DNA of 64,000 nt from Lachnospiraceae bacterium JLR.KK008 (GCA_037015955.1 CP143548.1:3094001-3158000), one strand, 5' to 3'. Counted from the stretch's first letter, positions 1 through 8,794 are shown. Translations and numbers: made by a program. The notes: generated from the letters alone by a model not told the origin.

Positions 1-447
1 AAGGAAGACATTGATAAAATCAGGGGACTGGGACTGGGCGCCGACGACTATATTACCAAGCCGTTCAGCCCCAGCGAGCTGGTGGCCAGAGTCAAAGCCC
101 ACATGTCGAGGTATCACCGGCTTGTCGGCTCTCAGGCACAGACTAACGACATCGTGGAGATCCGTGGTATCCGTATTGATAAAACCGCGCGCCGTGTGAT
201 GATAGACGGAGAGGAAAAAAATTTTACGACAAAAGAATTTGACTTGCTCACCTTTCTCGCCGAACATCCAAACCATGTATTCACGAAAGAAGAACTTTTC
301 CGTGAGATCTGGGATATGGACTCTATCGGAGACATCGCCACTGTTACCGTGCATATCAAAAAGATCCGTGAGAAAATAGAATTTGACACGTCAAAGCCTC
401 AGTATATCGAAACAATCTGGGGCGTAGGCTATCGGTTTAAGGTCTGA
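1..447 (+). CDS. Response regulator, OmpR/PhoB family (3' part)
   Basis: The reading frame is open from the first base, so the gene begins upstream. What remains is the end of the receiver domain, with the GADDYITKPF signature holding the conserved Lys-Pro pair, followed by a winged-helix DNA-binding domain of the PhoB type that closes with GVGYRFKV. This is the output half of a two-component system; its kinase is not in the window. The stop codon (445-447) touches the -35 box of the next gene's promoter, so the downstream genes form a separate transcription unit. The regulated genes cannot be told from this fragment. Confidence 0.93.
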   Translation, partial: KEDIDKIRGLGLGADDYITKPFSPSELVARVKAHMSRYHRLVGSQAQTNDIVEIRGIRIDKTARRVMIDGEEKNFTTKEFDLLTFLAEHPNHVFTKEELFREIWDMDSIGDIATVTVHIKKIREKIEFDTSKPQYIETIWGVGYRFKV

Positions 448-476
448 TTGACTTTTTCCGCCCTTTTTTGTATGAT
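448..476 (+). promoter_or_regulatory. Sigma-A promoter for the DUF5684-luxS-mtnN-iclR run
   Basis: TTGACT (448-453), a 17-base spacer and TATGAT (471-476). The -35 box begins on the base after the upstream stop codon. Transcription would start near 483, about 40 bases before the first gene. Confidence 0.72.
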
Positions 477-524
477 GATATTGTTTCATTAACATGACGC
501 TGCATACGAAAGAGGGGAATTAGA

Positions 525-950
525 ATGGCATTTGCTACCGCATTTATTGGTATCTTACTTGTTGTCTCCGTTCTAGGCCTGATCTCAACAGTACTCTCTG
601 TGATCGGTACCTGGAAAATATTGGAAAAAGCCGGAGAGGACGGATGGAAATCTCTGATACCATTTTACAGCGGATATATGTTGTACAAGATTTCCTGGGA
701 TGTCAGGCCTTACTGGATCATGCTCGGTTGCACGATTATTAATTTTGTCTTGACCAGGATCAATGATCTGTTCCTATTTCTCAATCCGCTTTTTTCCCTG
801 GTTATAACCGGTATTTTCGTTATCCAGCTTTATAAGCTGTCGAAGGCATTCGGACACGGGATCGGCTTTACGATCGGTCTGTTCCTGCTGAATCCGCTCT
901 TTGTCTTTATCCTTGGTCTTGACAGCTCCACATATCAGGGACCCCAATAA
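525..950 (+). CDS. DUF5684-type small integral membrane protein
   Basis: A 141-residue, very hydrophobic protein with about four membrane-spanning segments (roughly residues 5-27, 60-80, 84-102 and 112-132). The cytosolic-looking segment after the first helix, EKAGEDGWKSLIPFYSGYM, is typical of the DUF5684 family; its function is unknown. A clear AGAGGGG ribosome site precedes the ATG. It is first in a run with luxS (30-base gap) and mtnN and has its own promoter at 448-476. No signal peptide cleavage site or catalytic motif is evident. Confidence 0.8.
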   Translation: MAFATAFIGILLVVSVLGLISTVLSVIGTWKILEKAGEDGWKSLIPFYSGYMLYKISWDVRPYWIMLGCTIINFVLTRINDLFLFLNPLFSLVITGIFVIQLYKLSKAFGHGIGFTIGLFLLNPLFVFILGLDSSTYQGPQ

Positions 951-980
951 AAATAATAACAATAAACAGGAGAGCACAAA

Positions 981-1469
981 ATGGAAAAAATTGCAAGTTT
1001 TACGATTGACCACATTAAATTACAGCCCGGTATCTATGTATCCAGAAAGGATACTTATGAAAATGCCACGATCACCACATTTGATCTGCGTATGACATCC
1101 CCGAATGACGAACCCTGCATGAATACGGCAGAAATGCACACATTGGAACATCTCTGTGCCACATACGCCAGAAATGACGAAACCTGGAAAGATAAAATTG
1201 TCTATTTCGGACCTATGGGCTGCCGTACCGGCTGCTATCTGCTGATGGCCGGAGATCTGGATTCCAAAGACATTGTATCCTTTATTACCGGAATGTTTGA
1301 GTTCGTCCGAGATTTCGAAGGTGAGCTCCCTGGGGCGGAGCCGATGGACTGCGGGAATTATCTCGACCACAATGTTCCGATGGCCAAATATGTCGCAAAC
1401 CGCTATCTGGAAAATACATTGTATCACATTGACGAGGCACATTTGATCTATCCTGAAAAGGACGTATAG
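981..1469 (+). CDS. luxS: S-ribosylhomocysteine lyase LuxS
   Basis: Cleaves S-ribosylhomocysteine to homocysteine and 4,5-dihydroxy-2,3-pentanedione, the precursor of autoinducer-2; cytosolic. The 162-residue protein has the full active site: metal ligands in HTLEH (His53, His57) and in DCGNYLDH (Cys124), and the catalytic cysteine in GPMGCRTG (Cys81). An AGGAG site precedes the ATG. mtnN, which makes its substrate, follows 12 bases later, so the complete two-step recycling of S-adenosylhomocysteine is encoded here as one unit. Whether the organism uses AI-2 as a signal cannot be read from the sequence. Confidence 0.97.
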   Translation: MEKIASFTIDHIKLQPGIYVSRKDTYENATITTFDLRMTSPNDEPCMNTAEMHTLEHLCATYARNDETWKDKIVYFGPMGCRTGCYLLMAGDLDSKDIVSFITGMFEFVRDFEGELPGAEPMDCGNYLDHNVPMAKYVANRYLENTLYHIDEAHLIYPEKDV

Positions 1470-1481
1470 AAAGGACTTCCC

Positions 1482-2183
1482 ATGAACAAGATCGGTATCA
1501 TCGGCGCGATGGAGATCGAAGTAGAGACTTTAAAAAGTCATATGAAGATCACAGGTACGCTGGAAAAGGCTTCCATGAATTTTCTGGAAGGTACTTTAAA
1601 TGATGTTTCTGTCGTTATCGTCAGAAGCGGTATCGGAAAAGTCAACGCCGGCATCTGTGTCCAGATTCTGGCAGATGTTTTCCATGTCACACATATTATC
1701 AACACTGGCGTTGCCGGTTCCCTGAATGCTTCCATAGACATTGGGGACATTGTTGTCTCCACGGATACACTCTATCATGATGTAGATGCAACCGGTTTCG
1801 GTTATCCGGTCGGAGAAGTACCGCAGCTCGGCACACTCTCTTTCAAGGCTGACGAACAAATGGCATCTATTGCCAGATCCTCCTGCGAGATTGTCAATCC
1901 GGAGATTAAGGTGTTCGAGGGAAGAATCGTCAGCGGCGATCAGTTTGTCTCCAGCCCGGATGTAAAGAAAAGTATTCTCGGACATTTCCCGGACAGCCTT
2001 TGTACAGAAATGGAAGGTGCGGCAATTTCTCACGCCTCCTGGCTGAATCACATTCCCTTTGTCATCATTCGTGCGATTTCTGATAAGGCGGATGACAGCG
2101 CACACATGGATTACCCGACATTTGAGAAGCAGGCAGCCGAACATTCTGCAAAACTCGTGGAACATATGATCGCTCAGTTATAA
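1482..2183 (+). CDS. mtnN: 5'-methylthioadenosine/S-adenosylhomocysteine nucleosidase
   Basis: Hydrolyses methylthioadenosine and S-adenosylhomocysteine to adenine plus the thioribose compound; its SAH product is the LuxS substrate. The 233-residue length is normal. Residues matching the E. coli active site are present: the general acid in IGAMEIEVE (Glu13), the substrate-binding glutamate in TEMEGAAISH and the catalytic aspartate in RAISDKAD. AAAGGA lies 7 bases before the ATG. It sits directly downstream of luxS and 36 bases upstream of an IclR-family regulator. Confidence 0.96.
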   Translation: MNKIGIIGAMEIEVETLKSHMKITGTLEKASMNFLEGTLNDVSVVIVRSGIGKVNAGICVQILADVFHVTHIINTGVAGSLNASIDIGDIVVSTDTLYHDVDATGFGYPVGEVPQLGTLSFKADEQMASIARSSCEIVNPEIKVFEGRIVSGDQFVSSPDVKKSILGHFPDSLCTEMEGAAISHASWLNHIPFVIIRAISDKADDSAHMDYPTFEKQAAEHSAKLVEHMIAQL

Positions 2184-2219
2184 AATTACTGCGAGAAAAA
2201 GGAGTGGCTTTCATCATAT

Positions 2220-2996
2220 ATGGATAGCGAAAAGAATCCGGTTCAATCCGCAGGAAAAATATTCCAGGTCATGGAAACACTGTCTGAGGAAGGTCCCTGT
2301 GGCCTTTTGGAACTCAGCCATCTGCTGGATATGAACAAAAGTACCGTACACCGTCTGTTAAACTCTCTGATTTATATGGGGTATGTCAACCAGGATGAAA
2401 CGACATTAAAATATCATATGACTCTGAAGATCATCAATCTCTCAGGCAAGATATTGCAGAAGATCGACATTTTATCAATCTCACAGCCTTATCTGAGAAA
2501 TCTGATGGAGCAGACCTGTGAGACAGTACATCTTGTGAAACGAATCGGGACTGATATTTCCTATATCAATAAACTGGAACCAATCAACACAGGTCGCTCC
2601 ATTCAAATGGCCTCCTATGTGGGAATGGTCAGTCCTCTGTTCTGTACCGGTGTGGGAAAGGCCATCATGTCTACCCTGCCGGAAAAAGAAGTTCGTACAA
2701 TCTGGTCAAATTCCGATGTAGCGCCCAGAACACAATACACGATCCTCCACATAGATCAGCTTCTACATGAGTTGGAACTGATACGCAGACGCGGATATGC
2801 AACTGATAATGAAGAAAATGAAATCGGCGTTCGCTGTATTGCCGTACCAGTCAGAGATTATACCGGAAAAGCCGAGTATGCCGTCAGTATCTCCGCCCCC
2901 TCCGTCAGAATGTCGGAAGAACGGATTCTCCAATTATCAACTCTGATTCTTGTTGTCAGCCAACAGCTATCCGGTGAACTCGGTTTTCGTGAGTAA
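2220..2996 (+). CDS. IclR-family transcriptional regulator, KdgR-like
   Basis: A 258-residue cytosolic DNA-binding protein: N-terminal winged helix (about 10-75, with the typical MNKSTVHRLLNSL recognition helix) and the C-terminal IclR effector domain (about 90-250). It faces the kdgK-eda pair across a shared terminator. IclR proteins of the KdgR subgroup commonly repress 2-keto-3-deoxygluconate catabolism, so control of kdgK-eda is the natural inference, supported by palindromes in the eda leader (5160-5195). A role for the luxS-mtnN run is less likely. GGAG lies 15 bases before the ATG, longer than usual, but no better in-frame start is visible. Confidence 0.9.
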   Translation: MDSEKNPVQSAGKIFQVMETLSEEGPCGLLELSHLLDMNKSTVHRLLNSLIYMGYVNQDETTLKYHMTLKIINLSGKILQKIDILSISQPYLRNLMEQTCETVHLVKRIGTDISYINKLEPINTGRSIQMASYVGMVSPLFCTGVGKAIMSTLPEKEVRTIWSNSDVAPRTQYTILHIDQLLHELELIRRRGYATDNEENEIGVRCIAVPVRDYTGKAEYAVSISAPSVRMSEERILQLSTLILVVSQQLSGELGFRE

Positions 2997-3030
2997 TTGG
3001 AATAGAATTTCATAGAAATGCGATAAAACA

Positions 3031-3075
3031 AAAGAGTATCTTCTCAATATAAAATGAAAAGATACTCTTTTTATA
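3031..3075. terminator. Bidirectional intrinsic terminator
   Basis: A perfect 12-base-pair stem (3031-3042 with 3059-3070, arm AAAGAGTATCTT) and a 16-base loop, with a T-run on the plus strand and an A-run before the stem that serves the minus strand. It lies between the convergent iclR and kdgK genes. Confidence 0.88.
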
Positions 3076-3107
3076 CTAAAGTCAGGGCTTTCTTTTATCT
3101 TTGTTCC

Positions 3108-4133
3108 TTATCGCTGTACTCTTCCTGACCCGTCTCCTCCGGCAAGTGTCAATACTTCATCTATCGATACCATATTGTAATCGCCTTCGATCGTATGTTT
3201 CAGGCAGGAAGCCGCTGTAGCAAATTCAATGATCTGCTGGGAGTCGTAGCCATTCAAAACCGCACAAATCAGTCCGCCGCCAAAACTGTCGCCGCCGCCT
3301 ACCCGGTCTACGATGTGCATCTGATACTGTTTACTGAAGAAATAATCTCCTCTGTCATAGAGCATCGCCGACCAGTTATTATCATTTGCAGAAAGCGATT
3401 CACGCAGCGTAATCGCCACTTTTTCAAATCCGAAACGATCCGCAAGCTGTTTTGCCACGTCCTTGTATCCTTCTTTATTCACTTTTCCTGTCGTCACATC
3501 TGTGTTGGAAGCATGAATACCAAATACATCTGCCGCATCCTCTTCGTTCGCAATACAGACATCCACGTACTGACAAAGCTCAGCCATCACCTGACCGGCT
3601 TTCTCTTTTGTCCATAATTTTTTTCTGTAATTCAGATCACAGGAGATCCTGACGCCTGCTTCCTTTGCCGCCTGACATGCCTCCAGACAGATCGCTGCCA
3701 CTTCATCATTCAGTGCAGGCGTAATCCCTGTAAAATGAAACCAGTCTGCTCCCGCAAAGATTTCCTTCCAGTTAAAATCTTCTCTCGCTGCTTCCGCGAT
3801 AGCAGATCCGGCTCTGTCATAGATCACTTTAGAAGCTCTCTGTGATGCACCCTTTTCCAGAAAATAAATACCGACTCTCTTACCGCCTCTCGCAATATAG
3901 TCTGTGCAGACTCCAAACTTTCTCAAAGAATTCACTGCAGCCTGTCCGATCTCATGGACAGGAAGTTTTGTCACATAATAAGCGTCAAACCCATAATTTG
4001 CAAGAGATACTGCTACATTGGCTTCACCACCTCCGTAAGTTGCGCCGAGCGTTTCCGCCTGAACAAAACGATAATATCCCTCCGGTGCCAGACGAAGCAT
4101 AATTTCTCCAAATGTCACTACTTTTTTAGCCAT
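3108..4133 (-). CDS. kdgK: 2-keto-3-deoxygluconate kinase (PfkB family)
   Basis: Phosphorylates 2-keto-3-deoxygluconate to KDPG for the aldolase encoded just upstream; cytosolic ribokinase fold. The 341-residue protein carries the N-terminal PfkB signature (TFGEIMLRL, then GGGEANVAVSLA) and the C-terminal ATP/anion-hole motif GGGDSFGGGL with the catalytic aspartate. Assignment within PfkB rests mainly on linkage to the KDPG aldolase, so another sugar kinase is possible. It follows eda by 28 bases with a GGGAGG site and is the last gene of the unit. A degradation route for pectin, alginate or hexuronates is implied. Confidence 0.88.
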   Translation of the reverse strand: MAKKVVTFGEIMLRLAPEGYYRFVQAETLGATYGGGEANVAVSLANYGFDAYYVTKLPVHEIGQAAVNSLRKFGVCTDYIARGGKRVGIYFLEKGASQRASKVIYDRAGSAIAEAAREDFNWKEIFAGADWFHFTGITPALNDEVAAICLEACQAAKEAGVRISCDLNYRKKLWTKEKAGQVMAELCQYVDVCIANEEDAADVFGIHASNTDVTTGKVNKEGYKDVAKQLADRFGFEKVAITLRESLSANDNNWSAMLYDRGDYFFSKQYQMHIVDRVGGGDSFGGGLICAVLNGYDSQQIIEFATAASCLKHTIEGDYNMVSIDEVLTLAGGDGSGRVQR

Positions 4134-4161
4134 GATCGTTTATCCTCCCGTTCTCAAATTC

Positions 4162-5121
4162 TTATTTTTGCAGCAAGTGTAATGCAAAACCGGAAATTTC
4201 ATCTTTCAAATAAACGGCAATCATCTTACCGTCTTTGTATTTTGCCGTTTCCATATCTGTCGCAATGCCGACCGCGCTCAGATAATTGACTGCTCTCTCA
4301 ATGTTGTTCGTACCGATGGCGATATGTCCTTGGGCTCCGAGATATGGTGTTTTCATCGCTTCTACACAGGAACCGGCAAAGACAGAACTGCTTCCTGGTT
4401 TTTTTGCAAAACCAAATGCTCTGGCAAAAAAGTCTGCTGTCCCGTCCGCTTCTTCCTCGCTCTTACAGTTTATGCCGATATGCTTTAATTCAAAACCGAG
4501 TACCGTCATCACAGCCTTCCTTGTCAGTTCCGCTATTTTATCAAACTCTTTATTTTTTACAAGATCGCTGCTCACCATCCAGCTTCCACCACAGGCAATA
4601 ATCCTTGGAAACGCCAGATATTCATTGATATTGTCCTCATTGATCCCGCCTGTCGGCATAAATTTTAAATTCACATAGGGCGCCGCCATTGCCTTGATCG
4701 CTTTCAGGCCTCCGGAAGCCTCCGCCGGGAAAAACTTGACAACATCCAGTCCCAGTTCAAGCGCTGCTTCCATCACAGATGGATTGTTACAACCCGGTGT
4801 TATCGGCACGCCTTTTTCCAAACAGTATTTCACTACCACAGGATTGAACCCGGGACTGACGATAAATTCCGCCCCTGCATCTACCGCTCTCTGCGCCTGT
4901 TCCGTCGTCAAAACCGTTCCCGCGCCGACGAGCATTTGCGGAAATGTCTGTTTGATCACGCGAATGGATTCCTCCGCTGCATCAGTACGGAACGTAACTT
5001 CCGCTACCGGAAGTCCTCCTTCACAGAGCGCCTTCGCCACCGGCACTGCCTCATCTACATGATTCAACACAACGACCGGGACAATCCCTAATTTTTGGAT
5101 TTTTTCTAAAACTGTGTTCAT
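4162..5121 (-). CDS. eda: KDPG/KHG aldolase fused to a VOC (glyoxalase-like) domain
   Basis: Residues 1 to about 210 are a complete class I aldolase that splits 2-keto-3-deoxy-6-phosphogluconate into pyruvate and glyceraldehyde 3-phosphate: the Schiff-base lysine is in DVVKFFPAE and the catalytic glutamate in AEVTFRT. Stand-alone enzymes are about 210 residues long. Here a further 105 residues (about 213-319) resemble a VOC/glyoxalase module with its HIGINCKSEEEA and GHIAIGTNNIERAV strand-helix units. No frame break separates the two parts. The role of the extension is unknown; metal ligands are not obvious. First gene of the eda-kdgK operon, with a GAAAGGGG ribosome site. Confidence 0.9.
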   Translation of the reverse strand: MNTVLEKIQKLGIVPVVVLNHVDEAVPVAKALCEGGLPVAEVTFRTDAAEESIRVIKQTFPQMLVGAGTVLTTEQAQRAVDAGAEFIVSPGFNPVVVKYCLEKGVPITPGCNNPSVMEAALELGLDVVKFFPAEASGGLKAIKAMAAPYVNLKFMPTGGINEDNINEYLAFPRIIACGGSWMVSSDLVKNKEFDKIAELTRKAVMTVLGFELKHIGINCKSEEEADGTADFFARAFGFAKKPGSSSVFAGSCVEAMKTPYLGAQGHIAIGTNNIERAVNYLSAVGIATDMETAKYKDGKMIAVYLKDEISGFALHLLQK

Positions 5122-5159
5122 GCTTTTCCCCTTTCACTCATAATAACCTGTTGCTGGTA

Positions 5160-5195
5160 GTTTCATATTATGAAACTCATTTTCGTAATTTGAAA
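5160..5195. promoter_or_regulatory. Paired operator-like palindromes in the eda leader
   Basis: A perfect 8+8 palindrome GTTTCATA-T-TATGAAAC (5160-5176) is followed 20 bases further by a degenerate copy, TTTCGTAATTTGAAA (5181-5195), matching the core of the first at 12 of 15 positions. Both lie downstream of the eda promoter, where a bound repressor would block transcription. The facing iclR gene is the obvious candidate to bind here; this is inferred. Confidence 0.6.
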
Positions 5196-5206
5196 TTCAT
5201 AGTTTT

Positions 5207-5234
5207 ATTATATCGGGTTTCTGTTTCCAGTCAA
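5207..5234 (-). promoter_or_regulatory. Sigma-A promoter of eda-kdgK
   Basis: On the minus strand, TTGACT (5234-5229), a 16-base spacer and a consensus TATAAT (5212-5207). Transcription would start near 5200, just upstream of both palindromes. Confidence 0.8.
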
Positions 5235-5311
5235 GTTTATTTCCATCTGTCATCTGCAATTTCTGCAATTTTACCTAATTTTATCCTTATCATTTGTACA
5301 TATTGACAGAG

Positions 5312-5339
5312 CGAGCCATCGTCAACCGGCGATGGCTCG
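5312..5339. terminator. Hairpin after the hydroxyacid dehydrogenase gene
   Basis: A 10-base-pair GC-rich stem (5312-5321 with 5330-5339, arm CGAGCCATCG) and an 8-base loop, 27 bases past the dehydrogenase stop. Neither strand has a good T-run behind it, so termination or 3'-end protection is only a guess. Confidence 0.45.
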
Positions 5340-5365
5340 TTATTCATAAATTCTGTTTGTCAGGG

Positions 5366-6325
5366 TCAACAAGAAACAATATTTCTGTCTCTGCCCTGCA
5401 AATATGCTTCAATATTCTGATATACTTCTTCTACGATACGGACTCTGGCTTCTGTTGCTGCCCATGCCATATGTGGCGTGATCAATAATTTATTACTGTC
5501 CTGAATTCTTCCCAGTAAGTTGTCCGAAGTGATCGGCTCCTTTTCCAACACATCCAGCCCCGCCGCCGCTATCTCTCCATTTTGCAGCGCCCAATATAAA
5601 TCTGACTGCACAATAACCGACCCTCTCGCCACATTCAATAAGACTGCCGTCTTTTTCATCTTATGCAGCGCATCTTTGTCGATCAGCCCTCTCGTCCGCT
5701 CACTCAATGGACAATGAAGAGAAAGAAAATCCGCTGTTTTCAGCAAGGTATCCAGATCCACCTGTCTGTAATCAGTACACGTGCTTTTACCTGAAGCCGA
5801 ATAAAAGATAACTTCACACCCAAACGCTCTGGCAATGGCGGCAACTTTCTGACCGATATGTCCCATACCGACGATTCCCCATATTTTTTCACGGAGCTCT
5901 ACGAAAGGCAGATCAAAATTAGAAAACCGCTCCTGCGCGCCATAGGCACCCTCTTTTACATAATCATCATAATGACGCAAATGTTCCAGCAGGTAAAACA
6001 ACATGGCAAATGTATGCTGACTGACCGCATCGGTACAATAATCTACAACATTGGCAACTTTTATGCCTCTTTTTTTACAGTAATCTAAATCCACACAGTC
6101 ATATCCGGTAGAAAACAGACAGATCAGTTTAAGATTTGCCGCTTCCCGTAGCGTTTCTTCATTGAGAGGCGCCTTGTTGCCGATCACAATATCCGCATCC
6201 ATCACTCTCTCTGCCACCTGTTTTTCCACAGTATTGGCATATGCTGTCACCTCGCCAAATTTTTCGTAACAGCTCACATCCACGTCGCGTCCGACGCTGT
6301 CCCGTTCCAATATTACAATTTTCAT
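5366..6325 (-). CDS. D-2-hydroxyacid dehydrogenase (NAD-dependent, hydroxypyruvate-reductase-like)
   Basis: A 319-residue two-domain dehydrogenase that interconverts a 2-keto acid and a D-2-hydroxy acid. The Rossmann motif GIVGMGHIGQ is at about residue 150, and the catalytic triad is complete: Arg in NVARGS, Glu in LEKEP, His in ITPHMAW. It resembles glycerate dehydrogenase/hydroxypyruvate reductase more than D-lactate dehydrogenase, but the substrate cannot be fixed from sequence. An AAAGGAGA site precedes the ATG. It lies 44 bases downstream of pgi on the same strand and is probably cotranscribed. Confidence 0.9.
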   Translation of the reverse strand: MKIVILERDSVGRDVDVSCYEKFGEVTAYANTVEKQVAERVMDADIVIGNKAPLNEETLREAANLKLICLFSTGYDCVDLDYCKKRGIKVANVVDYCTDAVSQHTFAMLFYLLEHLRHYDDYVKEGAYGAQERFSNFDLPFVELREKIWGIVGMGHIGQKVAAIARAFGCEVIFYSASGKSTCTDYRQVDLDTLLKTADFLSLHCPLSERTRGLIDKDALHKMKKTAVLLNVARGSVIVQSDLYWALQNGEIAAAGLDVLEKEPITSDNLLGRIQDSNKLLITPHMAWAATEARVRIVEEVYQNIEAYLQGRDRNIVSC

Positions 6326-6369
6326 CCTATCTCCTTTGTCGGACAGACTTCTTTCGTAATGTATGATTC

Positions 6370-7719
6370 TTATAATCTCTTCAGTAATTCTTCTCGCTGC
6401 GCCTCATAACCCGGTTTTCCAAGAAGGGCGAACATATTTTTCTTGTAGCTTTCCACACCCGGCTGGTTGAACGGATTGACACCGAGCAGGTATCCGCTGA
6501 CGCCGCAGGCAAACTCAAAGAAATAGAAGAGCTGGCCAAGATAATATTCACTGACTTCCGGTACATGTACGATCAAGTTAGGAACCTGTCCGTCCGTATG
6601 TGCAAGAATTGTACCATTCATCGCACTCTTATTAACAAAATCCACACTCTTTCCTGCCAGATAATTCAGGCCGTCCAGATCAACCGGCTCTTCATGCAGC
6701 AAGATTTCTTCCCGGGAAGTCTCAACATCAATCACTGTCTCAAATATAATACGTGCGCCATCCTGTATAAACTGTCCCATAGAGTGAAGGTCTGTTGTCA
6801 GATCCACACTTGCAGGCAGAATACCTTTCTGATCCTTTCCTTCACTTTCTCCATAAAGCTGCTTCCACCATTCAGAAACAAAATGTACATTCGGTTCATA
6901 ATTGGCAAGAATCTCAACTGCTTTCCCTTTTCTCAATAAAATATTTCTCAGTGCAGCATACTTCAGTGCGTCATTCTCTGCAAAGTCAGCCTCGATCGCC
7001 TGTTTTCTTCCTGCCTGAGCCCCTTCCATCAATTTATCAATATCTGCCCCGCTGACTGCGATCGGTAACAGTCCTACTGCTGTCAATACGGAGAAACGTC
7101 CTCCCACATCATCGGGAACAACAAATGTCTCATAACCCTCCTCTGTGGATAGACTTTTCAGAGAACCCTTCGCTTTGTCTGTCGTCGCATAGATACGTTT
7201 CGCTGCCTCTTCTTTTCCGTATTTCTTTTCCATCAGCTCCTTCAGTACACGGAACGCAATGGCAGGTTCTGTCGTCGTACCGGATTTGGAGATCATATTG
7301 ATTGAGAAGTCTCTGTCCCCGATCACATCGATCAGATGCTTAATATACGTAGAGCTGATAGAATTACCAACGAAATAAATTTCCGGTGTCTTGCGAATAC
7401 TTTTATCTACCATATTATAAAAACTATGTCTTAAAAATTCGATAGCCGCCCTTGCGCCAAGATAAGAGCCGCCGATACCGATTACAAGCAGTATTTCCGA
7501 ATCGTTCTGAATTTTTTCTGCCGCCTTTTTAATTCTGGCAAACTCTTCCTTGTCATAATCTTCCGGAAGATCGATCCACCCCAAAAAATCATTGCCAGCG
7601 CCTTCTCTGGAAAGAAGAAGTTCTTTGGCATCTAAAACCAGTTTTTTCATCATTTCCACTTCATTTTCACTCACAAAAGGCGCTGCCTTTGCATAGTCAA
7701 ATGTTACTTTTTTCCCCAT
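6370..7719 (-). CDS. pgi: Glucose-6-phosphate isomerase
   Basis: Interconverts glucose 6-phosphate and fructose 6-phosphate in glycolysis; cytosolic. The 449-residue length matches the short Firmicutes type. Signatures seen are [16 protein letters not shown], the sugar-phosphate loop SKSGTTTEP and, near the end, [14 protein letters not shown] with the lysine that helps catalysis. AAAGGAG precedes the ATG. A strong promoter (7799-7827) and a leader of about 75 bases with two inverted repeats stand upstream, so expression may be controlled at the leader. Confidence 0.97.
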   Translation of the reverse strand: MGKKVTFDYAKAAPFVSENEVEMMKKLVLDAKELLLSREGAGNDFLGWIDLPEDYDKEEFARIKKAAEKIQNDSEILLVIGIGGSYLGARAAIEFLRHSFYNMVDKSIRKTPEIYFVGNSISSTYIKHLIDVIGDRDFSINMISKSGTTTEPAIAFRVLKELMEKKYGKEEAAKRIYATTDKAKGSLKSLSTEEGYETFVVPDDVGGRFSVLTAVGLLPIAVSGADIDKLMEGAQAGRKQAIEADFAENDALKYAALRNILLRKGKAVEILANYEPNVHFVSEWWKQLYGESEGKDQKGILPASVDLTTDLHSMGQFIQDGARIIFETVIDVETSREEILLHEEPVDLDGLNYLAGKSVDFVNKSAMNGTILAHTDGQVPNLIVHVPEVSEYYLGQLFYFFEFACGVSGYLLGVNPFNQPGVESYKKNMFALLGKPGYEAQREELLKRL

Positions 7720-7748
7720 TTACCTCGCTCCTTTTCACGCATTATTTT

Positions 7749-7793
7749 ACGAAATTTCGTATACTGCCCGTACCTTCGTCTATCAAAGGTACG
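7749..7793. promoter_or_regulatory. Inverted repeats in the pgi leader
   Basis: Between the pgi promoter and start codon are an 8-base-pair hairpin (CGTACCTT 7769-7776 with 7786-7793) and a perfect 12-base palindrome ACGAAATTTCGT (7749-7760). They could be operators or an RNA structure; no known riboswitch fold is recognised. Confidence 0.45.
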
Positions 7794-7798
7794 TTTTC

Positions 7799-7827
7799 AG
7801 TATAGCAAAGGTATTCTTTTTTTTCAA
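7799..7827 (-). promoter_or_regulatory. Sigma-A promoter of pgi
   Basis: On the minus strand, TTGAAA (7827-7822), a 17-base spacer beginning with an A-run, and TATACT (7804-7799). Confidence 0.75.
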
Positions 7828-7843
7828 GGATGTCCCTTTCGGC

Positions 7844-8533
7844 TTATGCCAGAAATTCCCTTAAAAGCTCTTCCAATTCATCCTGCTCGTCCTGTTCTCC
7901 GTCTGCGATTGCCGTCTGCACCGTTGATTCACGCGGCAAGCTGTTCCCCGTTTCGTCCTCTTTAGCATCTTTCAAAATATATGGCTGCATTTCCTCTTCT
8001 TTCAACAGGAGAAGATGTTTGATCAGATGATTTTCCAGATAGTCTATTAAGTTTGTCCGCACCATATTTTTCTTCCCCTTTGCATCTACAAGAGAAGAAA
8101 TCGAAAAATACAGGTATAATCCAAAAAGACTGACAATATAATAAGGCACCAGCTCACCCAGAGTACTCCCGTCTATAATACCCTGACATACACCAACACC
8201 AGCCGCAAAAATAGAAAACAACATAAACTGGCCTGACAGATGTGTGATATTCGTCATGGAGACTCCGGCGAAATGGATTTGATTTAAAAATTTATCGACA
8301 AAAACCGGTATGTTGACACTTCCTTCATTCAGTTCAAAACAATTTGTAAATTTTAATTTGCACTGCTTTAACAATTTATGTTCTGTCACTGCCATATTGT
8401 CCGTTTCCCGTAACATTTTCTGATACAGCACACCGATCACGATCTGGAACAGAATGCTCATCCCTAGCAGCAGGAGAACAATTCCTATGTAATGTAGATT
8501 TTGCATTGCGTTTTTTAAATATTCCGAAAACAT
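7844..8533 (-). CDS. Membrane protein of unknown function
   Basis: About 229 residues when started at the ATG at 8533, which has GGGAGG 8 bases upstream; an ATG eight codons earlier has no ribosome site. Three hydrophobic segments are visible (about 12-36, 100-122 and 127-148), followed by a basic stretch and a long charged tail ending in an acidic cluster (DEQDELEELLREF). The amphipathic stretch between the first two helices may lie outside the membrane. No family is recognised. It stands alone between pgi and a divergent promoter for the TSCPD gene. Confidence 0.7.
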   Translation of the reverse strand: MFSEYLKNAMQNLHYIGIVLLLLGMSILFQIVIGVLYQKMLRETDNMAVTEHKLLKQCKLKFTNCFELNEGSVNIPVFVDKFLNQIHFAGVSMTNITHLSGQFMLFSIFAAGVGVCQGIIDGSTLGELVPYYIVSLFGLYLYFSISSLVDAKGKKNMVRTNLIDYLENHLIKHLLLLKEEEMQPYILKDAKEDETGNSLPRESTVQTAIADGEQDEQDELEELLREFLA

Positions 8534-8724
8534 ATGCGGTACCTCCCGAAGGTTCATTCAATGATCTGTACGAAAGTTGGGCAGTACGGATTGTGTCCGT
8601 TTTGCTGCTCCTTATTTTCGTGTCCATTATACCATTATCTCCCTGCTTACGGTTGATAAATCGTTTTACATATTTCGTCAAAATTCTTGTTGCCACACGA
8701 ACTTTTGAAATTTATTGGAAATAC

Positions 8725-8753
8725 TGGAAACTATTTGCATCTTTTGCTATAAT
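8725..8753 (+). promoter_or_regulatory. Promoter of the TSCPD gene and murG
   Basis: TGGAAA (8725-8730, weak -35), a 17-base spacer and a consensus TATAAT (8748-8753), about 40 bases before the start codon. The rest of the 260-base gap back to 8534 shows nothing else definite. Confidence 0.6.
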
Positions 8754-8794
8754 AATTGTTATCTTTATATTATCTGAATTCAGGAGGGATTATT

